64,000 bases of DNA from NCBI GenBank assembly GCA_032622095.1, contig CP136065.1:241717530-241781529 (forward strand), in the 5' to 3' direction. Positions 1 through 11,815 of the stretch are shown one piece after another. Under the pieces are notes generated by a model. That model was not told the origin of the DNA. It saw nothing but the letters and a program-made list of their open reading frames with translations, and did no database searches. Both the position numbers and the translations under genes were made by a program. This DNA is from Siphonodentalium dalli. Taxonomy: Eukaryota > Mollusca > Scaphopoda > Gadilida > Siphonodentaliidae. Positions within the stretch are counted from its first letter, which is position 1. Every line of letters begins with the position of its first letter.

Positions 1-301
1 ACACATATCAATTCATTCATAAATTTTTTTTAAGTTGTAACTTTATGACAGCATTGATGTAAGTGTTACGACGAATCAAGATAACCGACTTAAACTTCTA
101 CATGAAGGATTGGACGAGTTTGAAATTCCACACATACCATTGTTACAACCCGAACCATTCCCTTAAAGTATGTCATTTACATAGCAAACTAATGGTATAT
201 TGTTAAATTTATGGTGAACAATATAATTTCATCATCGTTATATTAACCTGTATATTCGGTTTCTATTCGCGGGGTTGTCTTCGTCGCGTCTTCCCCTTCC
301 T

Positions 302-390
302 TGAGTTACGGAATTCTTGGAAGATATATACCTGTCTTGAGTAGTTCTTGGAGGATATATACCTGTCTTGAGTAGTTCTTGGAGGATATA
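302..390. repeat. 31-bp tandem repeat, about 3 units
   Basis: Unit TTCTTGGAGGATATATACCT then GTCTTGAGTAG. Confidence 0.8.
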
Positions 391-787
391 TACCTGCTTT
401 TGGGTTGTTGTATGATATTCAGTCAGAAGGTATGTCTGTTATTATTGTTTGAATATGACTTCCGTTTTAAAGGACGCCAATTTTCCGGTATATACCATAT
501 ATAGGTGAATGGAATTATAAATGAAAGCAACCTCTTTTATAATACATTACACACATCACAAATACCGTCACAAGAACTGTCACAAAGTGATATCAGCAGG
601 GCAGAATTAATTTCTTCTTGGGACGCAAATTTCAGTTGCAATGTGATTCTAACTACTACGATATATGTGTAATGACTGTCCTATCAGCATATACGACATT
701 ATACACAGAAACAACTAATTATATATGTATACCACCTGAGAATATAATGAATGTCCGGTATGGCTTGCTGTCGGGTATTTGCATTTA
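391..787. other. No gene recognised
   Basis: AT-rich unique-looking sequence. I see nothing beyond short open frames without family resemblance. Confidence 0.5.
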
Positions 788-1064
788 CATTGTGATAGTT
801 ACAGTTATGCCCTGTGCCAATGCATTCTCTTATATATGCGAGTCGACCATAGGTCGCCTCGCATATATAAGAGAATGCATTGGCCTAAAAATAATATTTT
901 TTTAACACTTTTTACCATTTTTACTTACATTCTTTAACAATTTTATAATTTTTAATGTGTTAAGCCAATGCATTCTCTTATATATGCGAGGCGACCTATG
1001 GTCGACTCGCATATATAAGAGAATGCATTGGCACATGGCCCTTCTGTTGGGTAAAGGGTTAATG
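788..1064. mobile_element. Double-hairpin MITE (family 1), left-truncated copy
   Basis: Two near-complete hairpins (818-885 and 964-1031) with opposite centre orientation and an intact right end TGGGTAAAGGGTTAA. The left subterminal block starts abruptly at 'TTGTGATAGTTACAG' and lacks the CCCTTTACCC terminus. Open frames across it are translations of the palindromes. Confidence 0.65.
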
Positions 1065-1915
1065 GATTATGAATGCGGAGTAGAATTGAGCATCGAGATG
1101 CACAAAGTCACCCGCGGTGGTCATTTTGTATTCTAAATTCCAACTAATAAACAGCTTGTGTAATGTCAAGCGTCCAGCATTTATCAACTCTGCATAACAG
1201 AAGCACGTATACGTTGACTGCCATGATTATTATAATTTAGTGGATTATGCGTGCATGTAGAATTGTACATGAATATATATCGCGTCTCAGTGACAATAAT
1301 CACCTTTTGAGCAATTGGTTTAAAATACTAACCGATTTGTTCAGAATGGGGTGACTCGAGTAGTGACGAGACTGTCTCCTTGAGACTTGGACTTGGGAAC
1401 TTGTGGATTGGAGTGATTTACGAATTATACAGTTTGATATGTAGCAACCATATATGCTCGTATTTTGCTCGCCCAGGTGCATTGTTAGTTCGCCTGGGGT
1501 TAGCGTTTGTTAATTTCACATTTGTATAATCGGAAATAAAGATTTGCATCGGTATACGACTATTTGCGTCCCAGCTATATTCTCCGCTGTGACAGAACAC
1601 ACACAATACTACGATTAGAATACGCATAACATATGTTAGAAACGCTCTTCAAAATTATAGGACTATACGAACGCCCTTTATCATATGTGATCTGTTTATT
1701 TTTCCAGACATATACGGGCGTATGATACGGCGTCCATGACGTTCCCCTCCCAATTGATTTACATGATCCATCCCTGTTAATGTTTACACTCCTATACGTA
1801 TATACATTGGCGCTGTGCATGAATGGAGGACATTGGTTGGTTGATATCACGTGGCGGATTTGTTTCGGTTCATTGCAAGTACTCCCATACCCCCTGACTA
1901 TACCATGCTCGCACA
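1065..1915. other. No gene recognised
   Basis: Several overlapping - strand frames of 60-91 codons. None resembles a known domain and they contradict each other in frame. Confidence 0.5.
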
Positions 1916-2390
1916 GTTCAACACTGATCTAGAACGACACGAGTGTGTTAATGGGTTTGTTGATATGGAACGAGTGCTAACGCGGAAGGAGAAACGTGTG
2001 GCGCAGCCTCGAGTTCTATCATTCCGCGATGGCACAAGTGCCGTATCTACAACCCCATTAACATGCACACGTGTCGATTTGTGTTTATTATACACCACTA
2101 GTACTAGAACCGTGAGTTAAACAGATATGTTATATACACTTACCAGGTTTATTCAGGCACACATACATGCATGGCTTGATTTGTCGTGTATGATGATGCT
2201 TTTATTTTATAGTTCCGGTTTAATAATATATATAATTCTGCGAACAAGTGTGAAATAAATTGGATTATTATCCATCCCTTAACTAACACTCTTTCTGATT
2301 GGGCAAAAGCCGTCACGTGATAATCCGGGAAAAAGTCATATTGGACTCCCAATATGACTTTTTTTGTCGGGACTCCGAATCGTCACGAAG
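1916..2390. mobile_element. Diverged foldback element (family 6)
   Basis: Contains the GAACGACACGAGTGTGTTAA / AATGGGTTTGTTGATA arm and its degraded partner (to about 2085), then a tail similar to 23210-23420 (GGTTTATT..., GTGTATGATGATGCTTT). A short separate hairpin, AAAAAGTCATATTGG, lies at 2326-2365. Confidence 0.45.
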
Positions 2391-2538
2391 TAACTCTGCC
2401 AAATGACTCGGTGAAATTGTGATGCGCGCGCAATACTGTGGTGGATTTAGCAGACGTTTCACTTCCGCATTGAGTTTTGCTTTCTCTTCCGATTTTACTG
2501 TTCCAAATCATGCTTTCTGATGATCAAATACACACTTT

Positions 2539-2591
2539 TATAGAGTATCAAGTGCCAACAAATACTATTTGTTGGCATTTGATACTCTATA
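2539..2591. repeat. Nearly loopless 25-bp palindrome
   Basis: TATAGAGTATCAAGTGCC...GGCATTTGATACTCTATA. The stem is uninterrupted apart from one G.T-type pair and has a single-base centre. Confidence 0.55.
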
Positions 2592-2994
2592 ATTATACCA
2601 AAAATAACCACAAAAGTTTAATTCCCAAAATTTGGATAAACAGATGGATAATAAAAATGTCATTATACAGTGGTGTGCATTAAGACTTTTCACCACAACC
2701 TGGACTCGTACAAGAAAAACACATACTGCACACAACATTGTATAATAACTTTATATTACGGCAATTTACGGGACCTATTAAGTTAGTTTTATATTCCCTT
2801 CGTTGAACCCACGCAAAACAGAACGACGAGAGTGACAAGTGGATTATAATATAAGCAGAATACACATGCAGACAATTTGCTCGCTCGGCAACTTTGGTAT
2901 AATAACTTTCATAAACATCAACGCCAATATGCCAATCCGATTAAACGTGGCCATTTCGACTATACATTAACGCATACATGAAGCAGTGAACTCA

Positions 2995-3190
2995 TACTGA
3001 GCCAGCCTTGAAACATATTTATTTGCATAATATACAAATTTTAATTTGTGTGTGCAACTTTGCCCGATACAATATAACAACTCAAATGTGATCAAAATGA
3101 CGGATTATAAACGTATTTACATATATGGTGATAAGTTTTGAGTTATAATGTGTAGTGCCTTTCAGGTGTTCTCAAACTACAGAGATTGCT
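2995..3190. repeat. Dispersed repeat (family 8)
   Basis: TTGAAACATATTTATTTGCA through GTGATCAAAATGACGG to GTGTAGTGCCTTTCAGG. A matching copy is at 50459-50645 and a partial copy at 4862-4945. Confidence 0.5.
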
Positions 3191-3982
3191 TCTCGCGATT
3201 GAACGGAAATGTGTGTTTAAAGAATATCACTCTGTGATGAATGTTTGATACGATTGGCGAGTTCTACAATATATATATAGATATTGAGCCAGTGCTTCCG
3301 CCCATTGATATAAATATATACGGCATGTCATGTACGTAGCTGTGGCACCCAGCATGCAGCCGCTGAATAATACAGACACATTTCTGTGTTGTGTGCACAC
3401 CTGGGAAAAGGCCTGTGTCGGCCCCAAATGGCTTATCTGACACAAGTGACACCCATGCTGATGATAAACTGGCTGCATGACGCGTTTGGATAATTTTTTG
3501 GTGTGTCATATATATGACACACCTAGAAAAACGCATGTGCCGACGAAAATTGGTTATCTGACACACACGATACAATCTACCAGCCATAATATTCTTATGT
3601 TTCTAAAGTCCAAAATATTTTGTTCACGGAACTCTATATAGGAGACTTGACGTCAGAGAGAGATACGTCGGCCCCTTTGAATAACATATGTTAGCTGAAA
3701 ACATCATTACCGATGGATTGTTTGTAATATTCAGTGTAAATTGTTTGTGTGTATTGGCTAATGAAATATGTGTATCACTAAGTGATTTCTGCACGTGTCC
3801 CACAATGCCACTGCCCTGTATTAATATAATACCAGCATTGAGTTGAATAAATATGCTCTGTCTAAGTTTTGTTATGCCACGGTACATGGATGTAGGCAAA
3901 ATAAAACAGAAAAATACATGTAATTGCAATAACCACCATTCGTGTGGAACAAGCATCGCGCAAGTAAACATAACAGTCATCA
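3191..3982. other. Non-coding; diverged two-copy duplication and a paralogous flank
   Basis: 3360-3480 and 3490-3590 are diverged copies (GACACAAGTGACACC / GACACACACGATAC after GGCTTATCTGACACA-like sequence). 3893-3982 is homologous, inverted, to 13236-13290. Confidence 0.4.
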
Positions 3983-4449
3983 TTTAAAGAGCATAATCGG
4001 ATTAAGCGCCCCTCAATTGCTATTTATTAAGCGCCCCTCAATTACTATTTATTTGGATTCGGGGGTAAAAAATATTTGATTCGAGTCGAGGAAACCACCA
4101 ACCAAAGCTCAGAGTTATTAGATATCGATTTTTGAAATCTGTATTTTTCACCATCAATAATTATTAGTGGCACAGTAAACAGTCGACGAGCCGACGGTCT
4201 CGGAAAAATTGCTATGAAGATGGATAACTCTAAAACAAAGAGGCTTTCTGTTAATAATAAGGCCAAATTTCGTCGAACAACTTGTTGATAAATAAAACGT
4301 TTCAGGCAAGTTTATACTATAGTTCACAGTACTGTGGTTAGCAGTATTTTTGGGCAATTAATCGATTCTGATAACTGAAGTGGCATTTCTAAAAATGTTG
4401 TTGTATCTTGATGATATGGGGACCGTCTGATCGGATTGAGTACCTTTAA
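3983..4449. mobile_element. MITE-like element with GTACTCAATCCG ends (family 3)
   Basis: One end is TTTAAAGAGCATAATCGG and the other CGGATTGAGTACCTTTAA. The interior has the family blocks AAGCGCCCCTCAATTAC, GATTCGAGTCGAGGAAACC and TTAGATATCGATTTTTGAAA. It interrupts sequence homologous to 13192-13290. Confidence 0.55.
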
Positions 4450-4481
4450 CGCTGAAAACTAGTACAAAAGATCGTGATTGA

Positions 4482-4705
4482 GAACGCTCTTTATTATCTA
4501 CCATGTTTGGAATACGCGAGCATAACGCTCTTTATTATCTGCCACATTTCGGATACGGGGGCATGAACGCTCTTTATTATCTGTCACGTTTGGGATACGG
4601 GGGCATGAACGCTCTTTATTATCTGCCACGTTTTGGGATACGGGTGCATGAACGCTCTTTATTATTTCCCTCGTTTTGGATACGAAGCATGAAGCTCTTT
4701 ATAAA
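4482..4705 (+). repeat. Short array of the 42-bp minisatellite (about 5 units)
   Basis: Units of AACGCTCTTTATTATCTGCC plus ACGTTTGGGATACGGGGGC-type sequence. Same repeat as 11816-13170 but in the opposite orientation, and preceded by the same 29-bp flank (4461-4489). Confidence 0.75.
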
Positions 4706-4727
4706 AGGCTGACACAATGTAAATCGA

Positions 4728-4816
4728 TCCAAGCTACGAAACAGAGTTGAGTCCCCTCGCTGTGTTGAATGTGTAAGTCATGCGTAGAAGGGGACTGAAC
4801 TCTGCGTGGAGCTTGA
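4728..4816. repeat. Imperfect hairpin of about 89 bp
   Basis: CAAGCTACGAAACAGAGTTG / AGTCCCCT pairs with AGGGGACTGAACTCTGCGTG / GAGCTTG around a loop of about 30 nt. Confidence 0.4.
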
Positions 4817-4861
4817 TATCTCGCCACCAAAACATTCTATTATTTGGCTCATGGCCCAATC

Positions 4862-5400
4862 TAACATGACGGCACGAACGTATCTACATGGTGATAAGTT
4901 TTGAGTTTTAAAGATATGATGTGTAGTGCCTTTTAGGGATGATCAGACCTTTTTTCCATCACATATATATATATTAGTTATTACATGTTCCTTTATAGTG
5001 TACTTCACTGTGGGTGAAGGTCCCAACTCGAAATTTGACGATTTTAGTGAATTTCTGAGCGAGTTTGCTTTGCGTCGCTTACAATTGTGGAATTTATCCT
5101 GCGTAATTAATTCGATGTTTATTGCGATATAAGCTCACAAAGGTCAGAGAAAAGCATGCAATTTTGAGTTGGACATTCAACGACAGTTCAGTGCATTATT
5201 TTATATTTTTAATTAATTTTACGACTTTATAAGGTTCCCTATCAATACTTCAACAAGTTCCAAGGTTTGGTACTGGTGGAATATGATCAAAACGGACCTT
5301 AGCAAGAATTGAGATTCATGGCATGATCTAACACCGTTATAACTGGTTGGGGAATCCATTTAATATAGATACAGGGTTAAATCAACCTACATGCAGCAGC
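4862..5400. repeat. Family 8 fragment followed by a family 9 repeat
   Basis: GTGATAAGTTTTGAGTTTT...GTGTAGTGCC (to 4945), then GTGAAGGTCCCAACTCGAA, ATTCGATGTTTATTGCGATA and TTTGGTACTGGTGGAATATG. The latter blocks recur in order at 46350-46740, and the ATATTCCACCAGTACAAAAC end is inverted at about 45465. Confidence 0.45.
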
Positions 5401-6516
5401 GAGATTTTATGTTGTTTCTGCTCAGACCATATCCTCCCCACCGGGCGCACAATGAGTGTTAATGTTCAATAAAATACCGTAATTCTGTTAGCAGGCAATG
5501 TCATGCTCCAACGCACAGACACTAAAACATCCCGTTAGCCAAGACAAGGTGGCTATAATACTATGTGCCGTATCGAACACACTAACACGCGCAGACAGCC
5601 AATCACATTGATCGGCTGCATGTCAGCCCGCCCATTGACCCTAATTTTCATCTCTTTGTCAGCACAGTGGTGTAAAAATAGAATTGTATGTGAAACTTGT
5701 CAATGGATGTTTTTTCTTTCAATGTGTTTATTATTTTTTCCATTCAGAGTGGACTACCGTTAAAGTGAACATACTGCCGATATATTCTGATTGTTTATTA
5801 TGTTCATGCGCTTCCAAATATTTGCATGTCTTCGCCGCCGTGTGTCGAATAAAGCATTATCGATTCGTGGACAATTCGGTGCCATGTGAGCATTGCGTTC
5901 TGTGTGATTTCATTCATTCGACTCGACAGGGCTGGCTAGGACAGAACCATGTCTTTGGAATATCACTTATAAATGACCCAGAACCCTTCATGTGTCTGTA
6001 ATATATACAGAGTAATTCGGAACTTGGAGCCACCAGTTTGGCCGGACATTTTAGGCTGACTATCGGTTGTTGACGCACGAGGTAGGTTCTAGCATTACAT
6101 TCTCCCACCGACAGATGATCTGTATATACATGCTGTGATTCAGTGCTGGTGGTGCATCACAGGCCTGCAGCTAACTCTTGTACTAGTAGAGTTTTTGTTA
6201 GTACATGCGAACAAACGTCCTAGATTAGCATGCCCTTCCCCTTCATCTGTATGCGTTGGTCACCAGGAGCGGCTGTCTATTATAAGATAAGGACTCAAAG
6301 AGGAGATCTTCAATTGGCACTTTTTCAAAATTGGAGTATACATGTAGGCCTAAATGTGCATGTATGCTTCGTATACAAACAATAGGCCGAGAATAAGATA
6401 TAGATGTATCGTGCCTCTACTCTTTTCACGAGTGCTACCGGGTGGGGGCGGTTATGAGGGGCCACCCTGTTTTGTCAACCTTTGGATATCCTGGTACCAA
6501 ACGTGGCTCCAGCATA
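5401..6516. other. No gene recognised
   Basis: Frames of up to 105 codons (5684-6001) are Cys-rich by composition, but have no recognisable domain or splice context. Confidence 0.45.
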
Positions 6517-6758
6517 CCGTAATGCCCAAAGTAATTGACCACTTAACCACAGCATAATTATGGGTAAATTTTCAGGATTTAGTCGGAAATTTGGCTTGTT
6601 GTCATTCATTGGAAAGCTCTCGTCGAGAGCTTTCCGATGAATGGCAACAAGCCGAGAGCTTTCCGATGAATGGCAACAAGCCATATTTCCGACTAAATCC
6701 TGAAAAATTACCCATAATTCTGCTGTGGTTAAGTGGTCAATTACTTCGGGCATTACTG
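6517..6758. mobile_element. Foldback element (family 4) with duplicated arm segment
   Basis: Long inverted repeat with ends CGTAATGCCC and GGGCATTACTG and arms of about 105 bp containing CAGGATTTAGTCGGAAAT. A GAGAGCTTTCCGATGAATGG block is duplicated on the right arm. Confidence 0.6.
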
Positions 6759-7087
6759 TTCATGTGTCTTTTGGTAAATTGCACCCAGCAGATAACTTTG
6801 GTTTGATGTTTTGTTTTTATTTGTAAGCCTATTTTAAACGCCACATGTTATTTCTAACACCGTTTAATTGGGGCAAAGTCAGTAGCTATGTAAACTTAAG
6901 TTTCAGTAAAAATAGTATGTTGTTATCTGAAGAGCTGGAACCTAATATTCGTCTAATAATTTGATCCTACCCCGTTCAAACCCCAAAATAATGTATAGCT
7001 ACCAGACTTTCTGAATTTATAAATTCCCAACTACACCCCCCACTTGTAGACCAAAAGTGACAACTCCAGGAAACTTCATTTTAGCCA

Positions 7088-7861
7088 CAAAATATGGTGT
7101 CTGAATGAGGTTCACAGAAGGTGAATTTATTGACACTATCCCGCACGGTGGCCTAGCGTCACCAACGTCCCCCTCTGGGAACCTCATTCTAGGACTTAAC
7201 CCTTTACCCAACAGAAGGGCCCTGTGCCAATGCATTCTCTTATATATGCGAGTCGACCATAGGTCGCCTCGCATATATAAGAGAATGCATTGGCTTAACA
7301 CATTAAAAATTATAAAATTGTTAAAGAATGTAAGAAAAAATGGTAAAAAGTGTTAAAAAAAATTCTTTTTAGGCCAATGCATTCTCTTATAAGAGAATGC
7401 ATTGGCACAGGGCATAACTGTAACTATCACAATGTGGTCAAGGAGCCGGTTCCAATGATATCCACATTTGTATGGTTCTATTGAGACATACCGAAGATAT
7501 TTTAGGCTGTTGAAGCTTTATTTGGCCGGTTTTGGCCGGTTTGTTGGGTAAAGGGTTAACTGCTATTGGAGACCTACCGTTAGGATCAGATTGAAGTTCC
7601 CCAGTTGAAGTTGGCGATGTTCACCATTTATACACCATGATTTTGCATTTCATCTTCTGCAAATTAGGAGATGTAGTAACTGAACATAAGGGAAAAGGTA
7701 ACTAAAACAATGTTAATATGAGATTATAGAAGAAGGCTTCCCAGAAGATGAGGCCTAAGTAGAATGAGGTCTACACATGGTGAAATTGGTGATGCTATAT
7801 ATAGACTGCTGTGCGGGGTAGCATTACTAAATTCACCCTCTCTGGACACATTCTGCAAATT
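7088..7861. mobile_element. GAATGAGGTCC double-hairpin element (family 2), interrupted
   Basis: The left hairpin (7101-7192) and the right hairpin (about 7755-7855) belong to a family whose hairpin arms read GAATGAGGTCCCCAGAGGG. The family 1 MITE at 7196-7559 splits it just after the left hairpin. Intervening sequence (GGAGACCTAC..., GATGAGGCCTAAG) matches the other family 2 copies. Confidence 0.6.
7196..7559. mobile_element. TTAA-flanked double-hairpin MITE (family 1), full copy
   Basis: Begins TTAACCCTTTACCCAACA and ends with its inverted complement, giving CCC...GGG termini flanked by TTAA. That is the signature of piggyBac-type elements. Inside are two long hairpins: the left has 27-bp arms (GCCAATGCATTCTCTTATAT...) closing over a TCGACCATAGGTCGCC centre. 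The right one here is shortened to its outer arms. An AT-rich spacer separates them. It is inserted into a family 2 element. Confidence 0.75.
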
Positions 7862-8317
7862 TCCAACTGACAACTCTAACTTTCTAACTGATTAGAACTG
7901 TCGACTTAATATCCTCTCAGGTTGGACAATTTCAACCGATGGCCATTTCAGTCTTTAATTTTGACCGGAATTAGGAACATAGTGGAATCTTTGTCCATTT
8001 TAAAACGACATAATTGTACTTTAGATCTTGGTTGGAAACTCCCAAGTGGAATAATTTCCAAATACCGTTGATTCAAGCATGATATTTCCAACTTTTGAAA
8101 ATCGGAGTGGGGTGGGTTTAGACACCACAAATCGCCATATTGCCACGTCCCTGCATATTGGTATGATAGAGGGAATCTCTCTTGAGGTAGTTATGCCAAT
8201 CCGATGGAAACCAGTGGTTTCAATTATAATGCACTATAGGTGTGTCCAGATAATTGAGGGGGTGGTTGGGGCTTCATGGGTGGGGATTTTGTAGCTAGCT
8301 ATGTAGGCACATGCATG

Positions 8318-8813
8318 TACTCAATTTAGTCACACCATTACCTAATCCGATTCGATGGTCCCCATTTCATCAGATTCCAACAACAGCAACAACAACAACA
8401 GCCAGATTTTTTGAAATGCCGCCTCAGTTTATCAGAATCGATTAATTGCCCAAAAATAATGCAAACCACAGTCAACTATAGTATAAAATTGTCCAAAACC
8501 TGTTATTTATCAACATTTTGTTCAACGAAATTTTGCCGGTTTGTCAAATATCTGACGCCAAAAAGCCACTTGATTTTAGAGTTATCCATCTTCATCCGCA
8601 ATTTGGTGCGCAACCGTCTTCTCATTGGCTTTTACTGGGCCACTTAAATTATCGGTGGTGAAAAATAGTAGATTTAAAAAATCGATATCTGATCACTTTG
8701 ATCTTTGATGGGTGAGTGGGTTCATCGACTCGAATAAAATAATTTTTACCCCCCCCCCCCGAAGCCAAGGAAATAGTAATTTGCGAGCGTTAATTCGGAT
8801 TATGCATCATTAA
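8318..8813. mobile_element. Family 3 MITE-like element (reverse orientation)
   Basis: Starts GTACTCAATTTAG...AATCCGATTCGATGG and ends CGGATTATGCATCATTAA. Contains CAACAACAGC and the GAATCGATTAATTGCCC block shared with the 3983 and 20815 copies. Confidence 0.55.
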
Positions 8814-9240
8814 GACACTATTATTATTTGATCGCATCGCGCTGTAGGCGACATGTGAAGTCTCATCAACGCTTGTCATTCCAGGCAATTTGTAGCACTC
8901 GTGCACATTGGTGTTTCACAGAACACTCCACTGGATATCTCCTGTCGCTTATTTCGATCTATTTTCGAAGTAAAGAAATTGAGATGACAGCAACCTCATT
9001 CACAGAGATAAGATGACTAGATGGGCCGACATGTCTTTCATGTGGTCCTTTGTGCTTGACCCCGTTTGACATCTTGATGTACACACTAGATGATAGCACA
9101 TTGTTACTTTGACCTGGTTTTGACAACAACGCAGCTTCATTATCATTACGAATTTAAAGTGTACTAGCACGTACTCGCATCCATCAGTGGATGTGAGTTG
9201 GGGACATACTGGTTACACCACAGACATCTGGGAAGTTCCG

Positions 9241-10015
9241 TTAGGGGAGTGGCCAGAGGGTCTCAGTTGAATGGGTCCACATTGCACCCCCATTAACCAT
9301 GATATAAATCCAAGGTTCGCAAAAATCCATTTGGGTTGGAACGTTGCAACTGTTTGACGTTTCCAACATGACACCCCCCCCCCTAAGGCCAAAAGGAAAA
9401 CATATTTGTGGTTGGGGTTTCCCTACCGACATTTGTCCAATGGTACAACTAAAATGTGTGGAAAATATCATCGCATTAAATAGGCAACCAATAATAAACT
9501 GGGACAAATCACATTAAAACATCCCAAAATCTATCGACACGTATAAGCTATCAGCTTGTTGTCGTATCCCCTCCATGACATAACTGTTTATTATATTGCA
9601 ATTATTTTATGAATTATATGGATTAAATAGTGTACACTAAAAATCTGTTTATTTCTTAGTCAACATATCTGGCTTGTAAAAAAAAGCAACAAAAGCTTTT
9701 CTCAGCCCAATGATGACTTTTCTCAACCCAATGATATCATTAAATTTCAATGCAGAAAGAAAGCCATAAAAATATCTCAATAAAAAATTATTTAAATTAT
9801 TTTTAATCCTACCTACATGTACCGACCCTATTTTTCTGACATGTAGCCCCAACCACACATTTAATTTTCTTTGGCCTAATGTTGAAACATTCCAACTAAT
9901 AGCAATTCCAGACCAAAATTTTGCAAAATATAGAGAACTATGCAATTGTTGGTATAAAGCAACAAATTCCCCGTAAATTATTGGTTGGAAAATCAAACAT
10001 TGAGAACAAATTCAA
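9241..10015. repeat. Family 7 dispersed repeat (TTGGAAA-rich)
   Basis: Contains GCCAGAGGGTCTCAGTTGA, GTTTCCAACATGACACCCCC, TTGGTTGGAAAATCAAACAT and TTCAACCTATATGTGGTG. Related degenerate copies lie near 7862-8290, 13485-13830, 21425-21720, 31275-32090 and 36965-37240. None has an ORF. Confidence 0.4.
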
Positions 10016-11144
10016 CCTATATGTGGTGTACCGGTATGAGGCATGACATTTCCATATATATACTCTTTATTCTCCCAGTCATCGTGCATGGCACTGAGAC
10101 AACGGAATACATACAACAATAACCACTCGTGTCACATGCGGATGGACGATGGTTAAAGTAATTAAGTAATCATATCCAAATTAATATTGCCACCAGGATG
10201 TCAGATTTATTGGAGGAATAAACAATTCAACAATTTGGTAGTTATTAGGCTGCCAACATGTGAGGGGGATCTACCCGATTTAACCTGGAAAACAGGTGGC
10301 TGTGACCCCCGTCGTACATGTACTTCCCTGGTTGCCCTCCACTCATAGACACAAAACAGGGACACTGTTTTATCTCCCGATTCTTGTTTTATGGCTACAT
10401 GTATTATATCTCATTTAAAATGATAATTTCTCAAATGTCGTGCAAATAGTGAAACAACTATACTTAACTAATTCAATATGACACCCCTTCAAAATGATGC
10501 ATTGCAACTAGGCTAACGTTCTTCTGTATACATATTAAAAATATATATATTATCTAAGAATTCTCGCCAGCGGCACTTGTCTGGCCAGCCAACGGCTCAA
10601 GCATTTTATGAATTTGTTGCATTGTACATGTATAGTGTAGTAAAGGCTCTTTGTGATCGCATTCGAACTCTGTATCAGTTCGCGACATCGATGTCATTAT
10701 ACAGTCAGCTGTTACATTCATTGATTATCATTACATGTCGGGTGGTTAATACAAGGTCGCTGTCTTGTATATATGGGTGGAGGGGAACTTCCCCGGCCCC
10801 TTTGGGTTTAACCTGTTGTCTACATAACCAGAGATCGTAGTTACAAGCTGTTACACGTATGAAACCATCGCCACACGGACGAGGATATACATGTACAATC
10901 ACACAAACAGGGGCGCCCTTGACGGTGGAGTGGGGTAGGGGGTCTACATGTATAACTAAGTTGGGGGATGGAAGTTTTCCAATTATATGAAAGGTACAAC
11001 AACTCCTTACATTTTGGTAAGTGAATTTCCAACTTTCTGTCCCGGAAGTAGGAAAGTCAAACTAAAAGTGGAAATTTTCCACATTTGTGATGTTGAAATC
11101 ACATTTTAAATTACTATTTCATCTGTTTCCATATATATAGAGGA
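10016..11144. other. No gene recognised
   Basis: Nothing beyond scattered TACATGTA motifs and short frames. Confidence 0.5.
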
Positions 11145-11263
11145 TCTCACATGAGTTTCTATTTTATACGGAGTTTATGAACCGAGTTCACTAAATTCGA
11201 TTCAAATAGAATTCAGTGGACGAGGTTGATACATTACGTATAAAATAGAACGAGTTTGAGATA
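11145..11263. repeat. Imperfect hairpin of about 119 bp
   Basis: CTCACATGAGTTTCTATTTT pairs imperfectly with AAAATAGAACGAGTTTGAGA. The inner stem contains CGAGTTCACTAAATTCGA. Confidence 0.45.
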
Positions 11264-11815
11264 CCTTTTATCACATGATCAAATAAACGCGAAGCAACGC
11301 GAAGTATTCATCGAAAACAACAATCGTAAACTTCAGCAATAGCAAGTCATTTAAATAATGGCGTGACGTCATCGCACGCGCTAATATTACACGTGTGTCT
11401 TATAAATAATTATGAATTATGTGATAAATATAAATCTTCGTATTTGAAATTTTATGGGCAAGAGCCTTGTTCTTATAATTATATGAACATGTTGTCGCCA
11501 TTGGGTGGTGTGCTTATGTGACACACAATTAACTCCCTTTGTTGTATACGTTCCTGAATAATGTCCTGAAAATTAGCATGGATTTCCCAGTTTAAAACTG
11601 GTCATGTGACATCCCTCTCCTCTTGAAGATACACTGTCCAATTTGATACAATATATCCACAATTTTTACGTCTTTACCAGAACCGAATTATATCGTGCCC
11701 TTTATTATGAGGTTTTGATCATAGTTTGATGGCCATATAACGACTTTCAAAAGAGGAAGTTTTAACACGTCTTGGATTGTAGTCAGTTTTTGCAAAGATT
11801 CCAATGTCAGTCCAT
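11264..11815. other. No gene recognised
   Basis: AT-rich. The last part may be an eroded flank of the 42-bp array locus. Confidence 0.45.

Noticed and set aside
618-905. 95-codon frame ending in the CANAFSYICES-type peptide
   Set aside because: The peptide recurs wherever the family 1 hairpin occurs, on both strands. It is a palindrome artefact.
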